Of a DNA stretch of 38,360 bases, positions 1 to 38,360 are shown one piece after another. Numbering within the stretch: the stretch's first letter is position 1; every line of letters starts with the position of its first letter. The stretch comes from Priapulus caudatus (lineage: Eukaryota > Priapulida > Priapulimorpha > Priapulimorphida > Priapulidae). The translations under genes were made by a program, and so were the position numbers. A model generated the notes under the pieces. The model was not told where the DNA came from, did not search any database, and saw only the letters and a list, made by a program, of their open reading frames with translations. Where the stretch lies: NCBI RefSeq assembly GCF_000485595.1, contig NW_014577368.1:55292-93651 (forward strand), in the 5' to 3' direction.

Positions 1-436
1 TATGTGCGTGTGTCTGTATCATTCATTACCTTCAAGTGATAATCTTTGTTGTAGTATGCAAGCCACTTGTAGCACATGGGTCATCAAGCGCTCATGAGGT
101 AAGCAGGATCATAGATATATAATGGTTAGGGAGGCAGCAAGCTTAGTATTATGGTTATGCAGTAGTTGGGATTGGTGCAAGGTCAGAGTCATGGTTAAGT
201 AGGTGGGTGGGACTGGCATAGGTGTAGGGTCATAATCTCAATGCGGCTATTTTATTTCTGAAAGCCTCTTTATTTAGCCATATCATGAGTCAATCATTGA
301 TCTTCAATAAATCTGCATGTAATTTCTGTTGAGTACCAAGCTTCACTCCTTATGCGTGCATGTGTTAGTTACCCTGTCGGTGTCATCTGAATCCACGATG
401 TGTGTTAATGTCTGACCTAAATATACATTATTTCAG
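1..436 (+). other. ITPK1 intron, 3' part
   Basis: This leads into the acceptor before 437. I see no exon here that could encode the upstream ITPK1 segment, and no clear repeat beyond short GGT/TAG-rich runs. Confidence 0.6.
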
Positions 437-596
437 ATGTCGATCATATTCAATGAAGCGGGTGTGCAAGGTGTCACACCACCATGCGTTGCTCAGACGT
501 TTGTCAACCACAATGCATTATTGTACAAAATCTTCGTGATTGGGGACCAACATTTCACAATAGAGAGACCATCAATCAGGAATCTGTACTCTGGTG
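437..596 (+). CDS. ITPK1: ITPK1 coding exon a
   Basis: The acceptor is atttcag before 437 and the donor is gtaagc at 597. The exon holds 53 codons plus one base and encodes the segment with PPCVAQTFVNHNALLYKIFV, part of the ATP-grasp domain. The exon opens with ATG, but human ITPK1 has a matching internal Met, so this is not the start codon. Confidence 0.95.
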
Positions 597-1274
597 GTAA
601 GCAATCTGTGGCACATCCACGAGTCATTTCACGTGATCCGTTATTTATTGGCAAACAGTAGACAGTCGTTCGTTGTGTACGAAATGTATTGGTGGAGTAA
701 TGTAATCGTTTATTACATGGCTGGGTTCTTCCGTGTTAACGTTCGCTTGCTAAAATACTGCCTTGTTCCAGGTCAGAAGACAGTATTCTTTCATAGCGGT
801 GATGTATCAGGGGCCAATGCATCCTCCTCCCTCAATGATGTAAGTCTAAATCAATCTATTTTACACATAACAACATAGCAGAACTGTCAGTCTGATCGAC
901 ATAGCTGTATCATTAGCAGCATAGCAGTTTAATCAGCATAGCAGTAGTCGCAGCAGTAATATGCCAGCAGTAGTCGCAGCAGCAGCAACATGGCAGCATT
1001 ATCAATATCAGTGGTGGCAGCACACAGCAGCCATGACAGCAGAAGTAGCAGCAGCAGCAGTAACACTTCCAGCACCAGTAGCAGTAGTAGTAGCAGCAGC
1101 AACAGCAGCAGTGGCAGGTGGAGCAGTAGCAGCAGTAGCATTGTCATCATCATAATCATCATCATCATCATCAGCAGCAGCAGCAGCATCAAACAGCTGC
1201 AATGGCAGCATTAGCAGCATCAAACGGCAGCAGCAGCAGCAGTAGCAGCAGCAGCAGCAGTGGCAGCAGCATTA

Positions 1275-1308
<34 letters not shown>

Positions 1309-4300
1309 GCAGTAGCAGCAGTAGCAGCAGCAGCAGCAGCAGTAGCAGTAGCAGCAGCAGCAGCAGCAGCAGTAGCAGCAGTAGCAGCAGCAGCACTATA
1401 GCAGTGCCCCTTGCTGCGCATTACTGACGATTAGTGCTGCTGTGTGACAGGTCGAGCAGGCGGACGTGCCTGCGAGTGTGCGGCCGCAACCGATGAAGCT
1501 CTCCCGCCTCGTCGACGTCGTGCGCGAGCGGCTGCAGCTGGCGCTGTGCGGCATCGACGTCATCGTCGAACACGGCACAGGACGCTACGCCGTCATCGAC
1601 ATCAATGCCTTTCCCGGTGAGATGCCCCGTGCACACTAGCCACCCTCGCAGTCTTATATTAGCATTTATCATGTGTGAAGAAGAGGCATGGACAGCCTCT
1701 ACGGGGCACAGCTCCAGATTATATTAGCAGTTATACAAGACCGTTATTTATTCTTGCGCTATCTTGTAAAAATCCTCACATAACACCTGGTTACATGCAC
1801 ACACTCACAGTATATATGGCACAATATTGAAGCTCTACGTTCCAGTAGGTCACAGGAGCCGCGTTTGATAAATTTTGATTGTGTATAGCCTACTAATATA
1901 TGTACAGTTATATGCGGGATATTACATTACACCAACCTGTGTTACGTAAATACAGGAAAAACGAAATCTCTTATTTCTCTGCCATACAATAGGTCTGGCA
2001 GTGTGATGACTTGTGCCCAACCCACTGATTTTCTTGCTGCCGCAGTCAGTAATGAACATTCAGTGCCCAGTTGTGGGAAAATTAGCGTAGGGCAATGGGT
2101 CCGGCACACAAATAAAATCTGCCTTACCAGTCCGAGTAATGCCTTCCATCTGACAGGTCTGACAAATTTCACATTTTCTATATAATTGGATACATTCACA
2201 ATTTGTAAATTAAAAACAAAATTAAAATTTACTCTTACATATTCTTTTTTACAATTCAGTAGGGCTTTCTACTCAATTGGTGGCGTGCTCAATTTCCATA
2301 GATAAAATTATGTTATGTTTATACAGTCAGTGGCAACCAGGTTGGTCAGGTCAACTTCGATACGTGTGTAATGTATCGGTATCATATTAAATAATTTGAC
2401 CTACACCTGTACCTTTTGAAATGACCGCATGGTGCATGTTTCTGCAATTAGTTTCCCCTCTATCTAGTGTACTCCAGGTACATGGTATTTATTTCAAGAG
2501 TTGTTCATCACTGTCCTTCTGATACATCTTTAAGCTGTAATTCCATATTTCCTCCTATCCTATACCTTAAGTTAAGGGGGAAATATTCCCCCTCCGTTTA
2601 CACATCTTGACCTTTGACCCTTGACCCCCAAATTTGTCATCCTGATTCCTTTTCACGTCATTCCTGATTAACGCAAATATTTACATGATTTATTTACAAC
2701 AATTGAATAACAACAAATAATTTTTACAACAATTAATTTTTTTTTTTTTTAATAGGGTTAGGGTTAGGGTAACAATGCACTTTAGTGACGTGACGTGATA
2801 AATCGCTGCAATCTCATTGGATAACGCAGCAGGCACTATGAAGCGATAGTGCCCGCCTGAGCGGGCACTATCGCTTGCGCGACGCATTGTTATTATTACG
2901 CATTGTGTTTACGTCACGAATCTCCTGAGTCTGGGCGCCACGCAAGAGTAATTTCGAACGGCGGTTGTGTTTGTGTCGAACGTTTTGTTACATCGAATGC
3001 ACCGGCAAATTAGGGAGTATAAAGAAGGTATATACGCATGAAAAGTAGATTGCATAGTCATGTGATGCACTAAAAACATTAATGCCTGCTGTTGGGGGCA
3101 CTATGCTCTCAGTGTTGCTTTGGGAAGGAATAGTGCCCTCGCTACCGCTCGGGCACTATTCCTTCCCTCAGCAACACTATGAGAGCATAGTGCCCCCAAC
3201 AGCAGGCATTAATATATAAATAAAACAGGAGTTTCAGGCACGCGATTTGTATCAACCAATGGGATTTGGGAGGTATGGAGAATGCAGAAGGTTGCTGAAA
3301 TGATGTGTACGCAACTGCGTATCTGCATATCAGCACCTAACAAAGGTGTCACTACGCACGACTTAAATGTTACGTTTATAACCGTAGCAACAGACTTCAG
3401 ATGAGCCCAGACGCTCTGCGGCTCTTGTTTATGGAACACGTCACTTACATAATCACTGTATCTGAAGCGAATGAAGGAGAACACACTACATAGCTTTCAC
3501 CATTATTTTTAGTTAACGTTTTAAATTTGCAGCAAGCCAATAATTGTTATTTAGTATTGAATTAATTTTTTTGTAATAGTTTACGAGTAAATTGGGTCAA
3601 CTTGTTTTTTTAAAATGGCTAGCAGGTGTTTGTAGATATTAATGGCAGCCACCGTTGCTCATGCTGCCTCTCGTGTAAATGAGAGTATTGAGAGTACTTG
3701 AGAGTATTTAATGCTTGAGAATGAATGCTTAATTATTCAACTGCCATGATTAATCTATGGAATGAACATCTAGTATATGCAAATGGTGAAATCTAAAATA
3801 TTGCAGTCACTTACTATTTTAGTGATTAAAAGTGTTAATTAGCCAGCTGGACTGTGAGACTATAAATTCCGAGACAAGATTCCTTCTGATTACTGAGACA
3901 TGCTGCACAAGCAATGGCATAATTTATAACAGTGTCTATTCCAAGCGACGGCGTAATTTGTTGCTGCGTAATGTATACATAGACAGGTTTATGATGTTCT
4001 AAACGTCTATTAAAAATTCATTTTATATGGTGTGTAAATAACAGGTGCAGAGGTAAACAGACTCCCACACAGATTCATTTCAGGGTCATTATCGTCTTGC
4101 ATTATACAACGACCTACCAGCCATGCATTAATCGTCCCTGTATAATGACCGTACTTATTTTTTACTATCAAAATTTTATCACTGGCAAAATGTTCAATTG
4201 TCAAATACTGAAAATTGAACATACCCCACCTACTAGATCCACTATCAAAATTCACATTCAGTGAATATTCTAAGCTTGGACTTTCCATGCGATGTACGTT

Positions 4301-4679
4301 TCTCTCTGTTAGAATGTATTGAGATTTTTAACAAAAGAATTGCCAAAGGAAGACAATACTGTTTAGTTTATCTGCTGAACTGTCATATCAGAAGCATTTC
4401 CGTTGAAACACGCTCCTCTGACCCCGCGTCTGCTCGTTTCTTTTAGGTTACGACGGAGTGCCGGATCTGTTTGAGGTGCTGCTAGGCTACATCGTGCAGC
4501 AGCTGGACAGACGCGATGACAAGATGACTGTATGCAGTGCACGCGATGACAAGATGGCCGCCCGAGGCTCGCTTGTCGTCTCGTCGCGTGCAGTCGAGCG
4601 CGAGAACGCTTACAACCGGCAGCAGACGATGAGCCTTGAGACTGCGGTGCGCCACAACAGCTGGCTGCTGCACGCGTAG
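437..4679 (+). CDS. ITPK1: Inositol-tetrakisphosphate 1-kinase, C-terminal half (4 exons, 5' part outside window)
   Basis: The coding exons are 437-596, 772-839, 1451-1616 and 4447-4679, with GT-AG introns and consistent phase. ITPK1 phosphorylates inositol tris- and tetrakisphosphates in the cytosol, using an ATP-grasp fold, and feeds InsP5/InsP6 synthesis. The joined product shows the family blocks in order: PPCVAQTFVNHNALLYKIFV, RPSIRNLYSGG, a Ser-rich loop, CGIDVIVEHGTGRYAVIDIN, and AFPGYDGVPDLFEVL. The Asp of GIDV and the Asp and Asn of VIDIN match the Mg2+ ligands of ITPK1 and other ATP-grasp enzymes. The ATG at 437 is internal, just after an acceptor; the N-terminal half of the enzyme must lie to the left. 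The tail after the ATP-grasp domain is about 55 residues, shorter than the human tail, and contains a 10-codon duplication. It converges on ZFYVE26. Confidence 0.95.
772..839 (+). CDS. ITPK1: ITPK1 coding exon b
   Basis: The acceptor is ttgttccag and the donor is gtaagt at 840. The exon is 68 bases and ends in phase 0. It encodes the QKTVFFHSGDVSG segment, matching the SIFFNSHNVSK region of the human enzyme. Confidence 0.93.
914..1396 (+). repeat. CAG/TAG-rich trinucleotide array in ITPK1 intron
   Basis: About 480 bp of mostly CAG with interspersed TAG, CAA, CAT and ATC triplets, ending 55 bp before the exon at 1451. Open frames through it on both strands give only poly-Ser, Ala or Leu runs. 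I treat it as intronic microsatellite, not coding. Confidence 0.9.
1451..1616 (+). CDS. ITPK1: ITPK1 coding exon c, metal-binding motif
   Basis: The acceptor is gtgtgacag and the donor is gtgaga at 1617. It encodes LSRLVDVVRERLQLALCGID followed by VIDINAFPG. This carries the three metal-binding residues of the ATP-grasp site. The preceding intron is almost filled by a CAG-rich array. Confidence 0.96.
2500..2660. repeat. Dispersed repeat A, short copy
   Basis: It contains ataccttaagttaaggggga and then cttgacctttgacccttgac. Related text occurs at 28620-28730 and more weakly at 19850-19940. It is part of a dispersed non-coding family. Confidence 0.55.
2738..2771 (+). repeat. Poly-T and short telomere-type tract
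   Basis: A T-run is followed by three GGGTTA-type units ending at 2771. It sits directly left of a small palindromic element. Confidence 0.75.
2770..2891. mobile_element. Small fold-back (MITE-like) element
   Basis: Outer inverted ends taacaatgc (2770) and gcattgtta (to 2891) enclose a hairpin. In the hairpin, 2841-2856 and 2861-2876 form a perfect 16-bp stem around a CTGA loop. No coding capacity. The element class is inferred from shape only. Confidence 0.5.
3084..3211. mobile_element. Long near-perfect palindrome (fold-back element)
   Basis: The left arm starts atgcctgctgttgggggcac and the right arm ends with its complement. The stem is roughly 55-60 bp with few mismatches and a ~10-nt loop near 3142-3151. 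It shares the gggcactat motif with the palindrome at 2841-2876, suggesting one family. Confidence 0.7.
3300..3432. repeat. Dispersed repeat B, copy 1
   Basis: This ~130-bp stretch is matched in opposite orientation at 28018-28162. Both share gtacgcaactgcgt and agatgagcccagacgctctg. It is probably a degraded transposable element; the family is unknown. Confidence 0.7.
4447..4679 (+). CDS. ITPK1: ITPK1 last coding exon and stop
   Basis: The acceptor is cttttag; the split Gly codon is completed here, giving AFPGYDGVPDLFEVL across the junction. The stop is TAG at 4677-4679. The tail beyond the last conserved helix is not conserved with human. It includes a 30-bp in-frame direct repeat (acgcgatgacaagatg at 4511 and 4541) encoding RDDKM twice. 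Confidence 0.92.
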
Positions 4680-6413
4680 ACCCTCGCGTGGACGCCCGCC
4701 ACGTGCAACCAGCAGCGGCGACGTTGCATCAGGAGCGTGACGTCGCGGGGCCTGTACAGTGCTGCCACCTAGCTGTGATGGGTCGTCGACCTGGGACTCC
4801 GCTCCCCTCCTCCTCCCTCCTGTGTGACTCGCCTGTGGGACTTAATCCGTGTGCTTCCACTTCCCCTTATTCACATCCAGATAATAGCCACGTATAGAGT
4901 AGGTAGTACTTAGTGGCGTAAGTAGTGGTAGATAGTGGTTTTCACGTCGGTCCGGCCATCTCGATTGCCGTGTTGGGGTTCCTCTGACGCAGTAGTGCAC
5001 CACGAAGTCGTCTAGCGCAGTGTGTTGACGTTCGATCGATGCGCAATCGATCCTCGCAACTTTGAACGAGGTCGTCGCCTCTGCCATCTGTGGACTGGTG
5101 GACGACGATGGCGCTCGTGTCGCCAGTGTAAATAATTATGCAGAGGGGCAAACGCGAGTACCCGTACGTCGCGTCGTTCACGGCAGCAGGGCTGTAGACG
5201 CAGAGCTGCGCGGGTTTGTGTTGGGTTCGCACGGATGCGAGGAACAGCGTGCATGTTAGCGTTCGGTCGCTCGCTGTATAGGCAGCGGTTCTGCTCCCGT
5301 CGCGTACTTCTGTGTCCGTATCACTTCTGTCTCACTTCTTGAATAGGTATTGCCGTCGTGCTCTTTCACTCTAGGCGCAATCTCGTGGCAGTTTGCTCGA
5401 TGTGACCAGCACAGTTCGGGCTCTGATACATGCTGGTGAACTGATACCCTGACATGCGATCGAATGGGTCCCAGGTTGAGCGAGCAGTTATTCCGGTGGC
5501 TAAAGTTGTGCATCGTAAAATCATGAAGGAAGGATTGAGGCAGCTATAGAAATTGCAGTTTTATTTGGGAAACGTGGTATATGTCATCTACTCGCGCGAG
5601 CAATCTCCCCAGTGCAACGTTGAACCAGAGTTGCGTGGTACCAGCTGCCAGGACCCTGCCATTGTCTATGCCATTATGTATAGATTATTTTCCCCAAAGT
5701 CAAGATTTCTTTTATCTAAAGCATTGGCGTTCGTGAAAAGAGAGCAGCAACTTGTGTTCTCCAGCTCAGAGTATGAGGCAACAGCATTCTATTGGTTTAA
5801 AACATCACTTAGTCATCGTGTGAACTTACTAGAGAGCATGGCCCCATTTCTATAAACTGTCAATCTGCTATCATGCGTATCAAACAGACGTCACTCCTGG
5901 TGTAACACCTCGAGCAGCTATCAATCACGTAACACGTCCCCATGTGTTTAACGTATGATTGTGCTATAATATATGCTCACACCACGTCGCCACCTACCTA
6001 TAAACACGTCGGCTGCTAGCATGCACACCCGAAACACGTGGTACTCCTAATCTCGGGCATACAGGTGCGCTCTCGTAAGCACTCAGAACACGTGCTTAAC
6101 ACAACCTACTCACTACTGAACACGCATTGCATGGCACGCAGCAATACAATTGCAGCTTTCATCTGATCGCATGAGCACGTATACGTGCAGATGAAAACAC
6201 GCGCATAGAAACAAGCGAACGCCGCTGGCATCTGGGAGCTCACAACCAGTGTCCACCTACCTGCCTACGCTGCATTTACTTCCGCAAACAGCAGAGCATG
6301 TAAAGCAAATGTGCAGCCCAGTTGACCCGATAATTTTTGGCTTTTATAGCTAAAACTTTGGATAACAGTACTGCTGGCATTCTGCTATGTGCTATACGCT
6401 GTCACTTATCTGT

Positions 6414-6735
6414 ATGATGACTGGAACATGTCATATCTGTCAAGCAGGTGACAGTGTTACAGGTGAGATATGTCATATCTGTGAAGCAGGTGACACTGTA
6501 ACAGGTGAGATGTCATATTTGTCAACCAGGTGACACTGTGTTACAGTTGAGATGTCATATCTGTCAACCAGGTGACACTATGTTGCAGATGAGAAGTCAT
6601 CTGTCAACCAGGTGACACTGTGTTACAGGTGGGATATAGCATATCTGCCAAACAGATGACACTGTGTTACAGATAGACGTTATATCTGTCAACCAGGTTA
6701 GACTGTGTTACAGATAAGACATGCTGTGTCTGTCA
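6414..6735. repeat. ~41-bp minisatellite, block 1
   Basis: About seven degenerate copies of a unit reading roughly gtcaaccaggtgacactgtg then ttacaggtgagatgtcatat. Most copies contain a CAGGTGA or ACAGGTGAG string. Confidence 0.85.
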
Positions 6736-6908
6736 ACTAATGTTATCTAGTCGTGATATATAAGGTGAACGTTGATTCCAAACATAGCCGTTTATTTATT
6801 CACTTAGCAAATACACACAATCACAATGGTTGCCCAATTCGCCTCTATCCCACCTGCTCTACTTTTCATGTATCAATGCACCACGTGGTTCAGTTAGATA
6901 ATGTGACA

Positions 6909-7125
6909 TCAACCAGGTGACAATTTGTTACATTTGAGACATATCTGTCAACCATGTGACATTGTGTTACATGTGAGATGTCATGTTTGTCAAGCAGGTG
7001 ACACTGTGTTACTGGTGAGGTATTATGTCTGTCAACCAGGTGACACTGTTACATGTGGGACATTATGTCAGTCAACCAAGTGACACTGTGTTACAGGTGG
7101 GACGTTATGTCTGTCAACCATTTCA
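6909..7125. repeat. ~41-bp minisatellite, block 2
   Basis: About five more copies of the same unit as the block at 6414, separated from it by ~170 bp of unrelated sequence. Confidence 0.8.
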
Positions 7126-7455
7126 CATATTCTTATGTAACAGACGTCGACATATGCACCACTAGTTTTTCTGTACATGTGAAACGGCACGATGTTTAAG
7201 AGCTGATAGAGGTGGTGGTTTAATCTCTGTTGAGTCGATGAATTTTTTTATATCATCACTGTTCACTCTGAGTTACGTGTATTAAAGTGTAAATGTCAGG
7301 TGTTAGTATATTAGAGCTTTTATCCCTTTTCATACGTTATAAAACCGTGGTCTCTTCTTATTACAATGTGCTGTACGTGTGTATGTCACTAACCCTTTTG
7401 GGTTGAGAATGTGAACATAAACTTGATGAAATAACGCGCATGAAAATGTTAACAA

Positions 7456-7461
7456 AATAAA
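7456..7461 (+). promoter_or_regulatory. Candidate polyadenylation signal for ITPK1
   Basis: This is the first canonical AATAAA I find after the ITPK1 stop. Using it would give a 3' UTR of nearly 2.8 kb that includes both minisatellite blocks, so an earlier non-canonical signal is equally possible. Confidence 0.3.
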
Positions 7462-8608
7462 GCTATTTTCATTATTTTTAAAAGTATGTAATCGTCCATC
7501 ATCTCATTTCTGTGTGACTCATCACATTTCCAAGTTTGTGTTTGATGACGAGGTAAAGAGGAAAGATACTGTAGATTTCTTTAGCTTGGCATTCACTGAT
7601 AGGTTTACAACTACATATTTTACCTGGACGAATAATAATGTCCTTTCATTCACAATAACGTTGCATCTATAGTGTTAGTACAGTATCACAACACCCGCAG
7701 CAACATACTTCGACTCAACGCAACATGCAATATACGTTGTGCATTACAACAATAAACATGGCGACATTACATGACTTTGTGTATGTAACTACAACTTTTT
7801 AACATCTAGCTGTTCCAATTTCGTACGCTTTGCTGTGTTTCGTGACTTACCGCACACCCCATTGTTTAAAGATCTGTACGTCCGCGTCAGATTTTTGTCT
7901 GTTAATTTGCTTGCCATTGCTGTGTTTTATAATGTTAAAATGTCTAATCTTGTCTTTAAAATCCATCTTTAAAAGTTCATCACGACATCGTCATGTGACA
8001 TTTTGAACCAGTTAGATATCGAAGTAGGCTTTTCCCAACATTATGAGTATCTTGGTGAAACCTCAAATCTTCATAAAGGTATGATTATAGAGTATAAAAA
8101 AGGTTGGCAGTTATATAATGTGATGTAGAGAAATTACTTTGTGCCCCCGACATGTCAATTACTATAGCTTAGTAACCATACACCACGCTTCGAGGAATAT
8201 GTTTCTACAAGATGATCAAAAGCATGTTTACCACCAAATTAAGGTTATCTGACAAAACAATTTTCTGCATAATAATTCCCCCACCACTAGATATATTCTC
8301 ACCGTGAATAAGACAGCAACTTTGTTTTTCACCTGTCGCATTCCATGTAATTCGTAAGCTCCTTGCAAACAGCACTGATTAGGCTGTAGGCTATTTCACT
8401 CAACCATATATTGTACCGTCCCAACAAAATAGTAGCTACGGTGTCGGCCAAAATCTACCATCAGTGTATAGGATACGAGGTGGTTTCTGGAGACATTTCC
8501 TGAGTAATAAGGTGTGTAATATAATCCATAAAATATGGTAAGCTCTCACAACTCAAATCCAATAAAACAATTTACTAGGAGAAGCAAATTAATAGAAATA
8601 TGAGAGAT

Positions 8609-8614
8609 TTTATT
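8609..8614 (-). promoter_or_regulatory. Candidate polyadenylation signal for ZFYVE26
   Basis: TTTATT on the plus strand reads AATAAA on the minus strand, 150 bp past the ZFYVE26 stop codon. Position and orientation fit a short 3' UTR. Confidence 0.55.
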
Positions 8615-8763
8615 AATAGTTACAATATAAATTTTCTCTTCTTAATATTGGGGCAAATTTTCAGCAGTTGCATGTTTCCTATATATATCGATATAATTTG
8701 TACAGTCCTTGTCCTTTCCTATGAGTTGCCCTCCCACACCCTCTGTCGTTATGTCACTGGTAC

Positions 8764-37471
<28,708 letters not shown>

Positions 37472-38360
37472 CTGAAACGGGAATTCAATGTGCAATGCTT
37501 TCTGACATAGATGTGTGATCATACGGAGGTCACGTAACTTCGTTGGTTGCAAACGCTAAACACGGTTACAGTTTTTGTACTCACTTCACTCGTTTTCATA
37601 AAATATGTCATATAAAAGTGCATTCATTATAGAATACAAAGATTTCATATTTTGATCATATTTCTTTGTTAAATAATAGAGAGAACAGTTAATTTCAGGA
37701 CGTTAGATTGGACCATCCTAATTGGCTGGGAACCAGGAAATACCAGGTATATTTTTCGTGATTCAGGAATAGAAGTCAACGGGAAAAACCGAATGTGTGA
37801 TTTTAATTAACCAGGAACTGGGAAATGGCATAATTTTGTACCTGGAAAACTGGGAATGAACCCTCCTTCGTGACACTTCTTTATTAGTGTAGGTAATAGG
37901 AAAATCAGAATCATAGCAATCAAAAACAATTTTAAAAATGTCACTCAAGGAGAACGCCTTGTGTTCAAGTACGAAGTTCAACTTCAAGTAGGCAGGCGTC
38001 TACTCTATAAAGTTGTTCTTCAACACAGGTTTGGCAGTATGTGTTTAGAGTAAGGTCAATAGGTCGATTATAATATATCGCTATGCTATGTAATTTCTAT
38101 GCTGATATTGATAATGCATGGTATATGAGTTGTGATATTTTAAGTTTAATTTTAAAAATTAATAAAGTTTTAAAAGAAAGGATACTATGGAGAACGTGAC
38201 GTTTCTCCCCAGCTATCAGAATAAGATAAGACAATAACCCTCCAATATCACTGGCAGCAAGAACAAGCCCGCACGTACAGCACACACGCGGCGGCCATTG
38301 ACTATATATATATTACTATAGTATCAGGAGTAGATAATAGGGAATTCCCTATTATTATAG
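37472..38360 (-). other. ZFYVE26 intron upstream of exon 1 of window
   Basis: I find no exon matching the expected preceding spastizin segment. It holds ccaggaa-type short repeats near 37730-37860 and a perfect 22-bp palindrome at 38334-38355. The missing N-terminal exons should lie to the right. Confidence 0.6.

Larger units (their letters stand above)
4680..8608. other. Intergenic region between convergent genes, with 3' UTRs
   Basis: About 3.9 kb with no ORF that resembles a protein. The first ~900 bp are GC-rich and probably ITPK1 3' UTR. AATAAA signals usable by the plus strand are at 7456, 7751 and 8561; none sits close behind the stop. Two blocks of a ~41-bp minisatellite occupy much of 6414-7125. 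I see nothing recognisable in 7200-8600. Confidence 0.6.

Noticed and set aside
437-661. ATG at 437 as the start of a short protein
   Set aside because: It follows a clear acceptor and matches an internal Met of ITPK1; the ORF runs past the donor at 597.
929-1223. Poly-Leu, poly-Ser and poly-Ala ORFs
   Set aside because: CAG-array translations inside an intron.
6414-7125. CRISPR array
   Set aside because: Units are degenerate and contiguous with no unique spacers, in animal DNA.
38097-38285. Possible preceding ZFYVE26 exon
   Set aside because: The translation does not resemble the expected spastizin segment and has no matching donor in phase.

Overview
This is animal nuclear DNA, probably from a marine invertebrate. 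The introns are numerous, short to medium in length and packed with repeats. The coding exons match two conserved metazoan proteins, telomere-type TTAGGG tracts occur, and there are tRNA-derived SINE-like, hAT-like and fold-back elements. I cannot name the species. A sponge, cnidarian or invertebrate deuterostome would all fit, and the architecture of the larger gene argues against a vertebrate. Comparisons with human proteins are from memory, not from a computed alignment.

Two genes converge tail to tail. On the plus strand, positions 437-4679 hold the last four coding exons of inositol-tetrakisphosphate 1-kinase (ITPK1). They encode the C-terminal half of the ATP-grasp domain with its metal-binding residues; the 5' part lies left of the window. 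On the minus strand, 37471 down to 8764 holds 33 coding exons of ZFYVE26 (spastizin/FYVE-CENT). They total 7381 coding bases, keep one consistent phase through every junction, and give 2459 residues plus a stop codon. About the first 600 residues (by comparison with human) lie right of the window. All eight FYVE zinc ligands are present. Between two blocks shared with human spastizin, this protein carries about 270 extra residues that look like a complete DUF547-type domain. As I recall it, the human protein has no such domain there.

The roughly 4 kb between the genes (4680-8608) holds the 3' UTRs and two blocks of a ~41-bp minisatellite. The introns hold a 950-bp hAT-like element with 14-bp perfect terminal repeats, a 298-bp fold-back element with 71-bp arms around a TTAGGG tract, two smaller palindromes, a tRNA-like SINE, dispersed repeat families, and many microsatellites.

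The most unusual signal is that many local duplications sit exactly on exon-intron boundaries of ZFYVE26. A 70-bp unit carrying the 3' splice site and first codons of the FYVE exon is repeated five times. A 21-bp unit opening with a consensus 5' splice site is repeated 18 times, starting at the GT of the real donor. A 33-bp array next to another donor resembles the end of its exon. Two further acceptors and two further donors have one degenerate copy in the adjoining intron, and two donors run straight into (GT)n(GTGC)n microsatellites. Splice sites in this gene seem to act as seeds for tandem duplication. Residue numbers for ZFYVE26 count from the first complete codon in the window.
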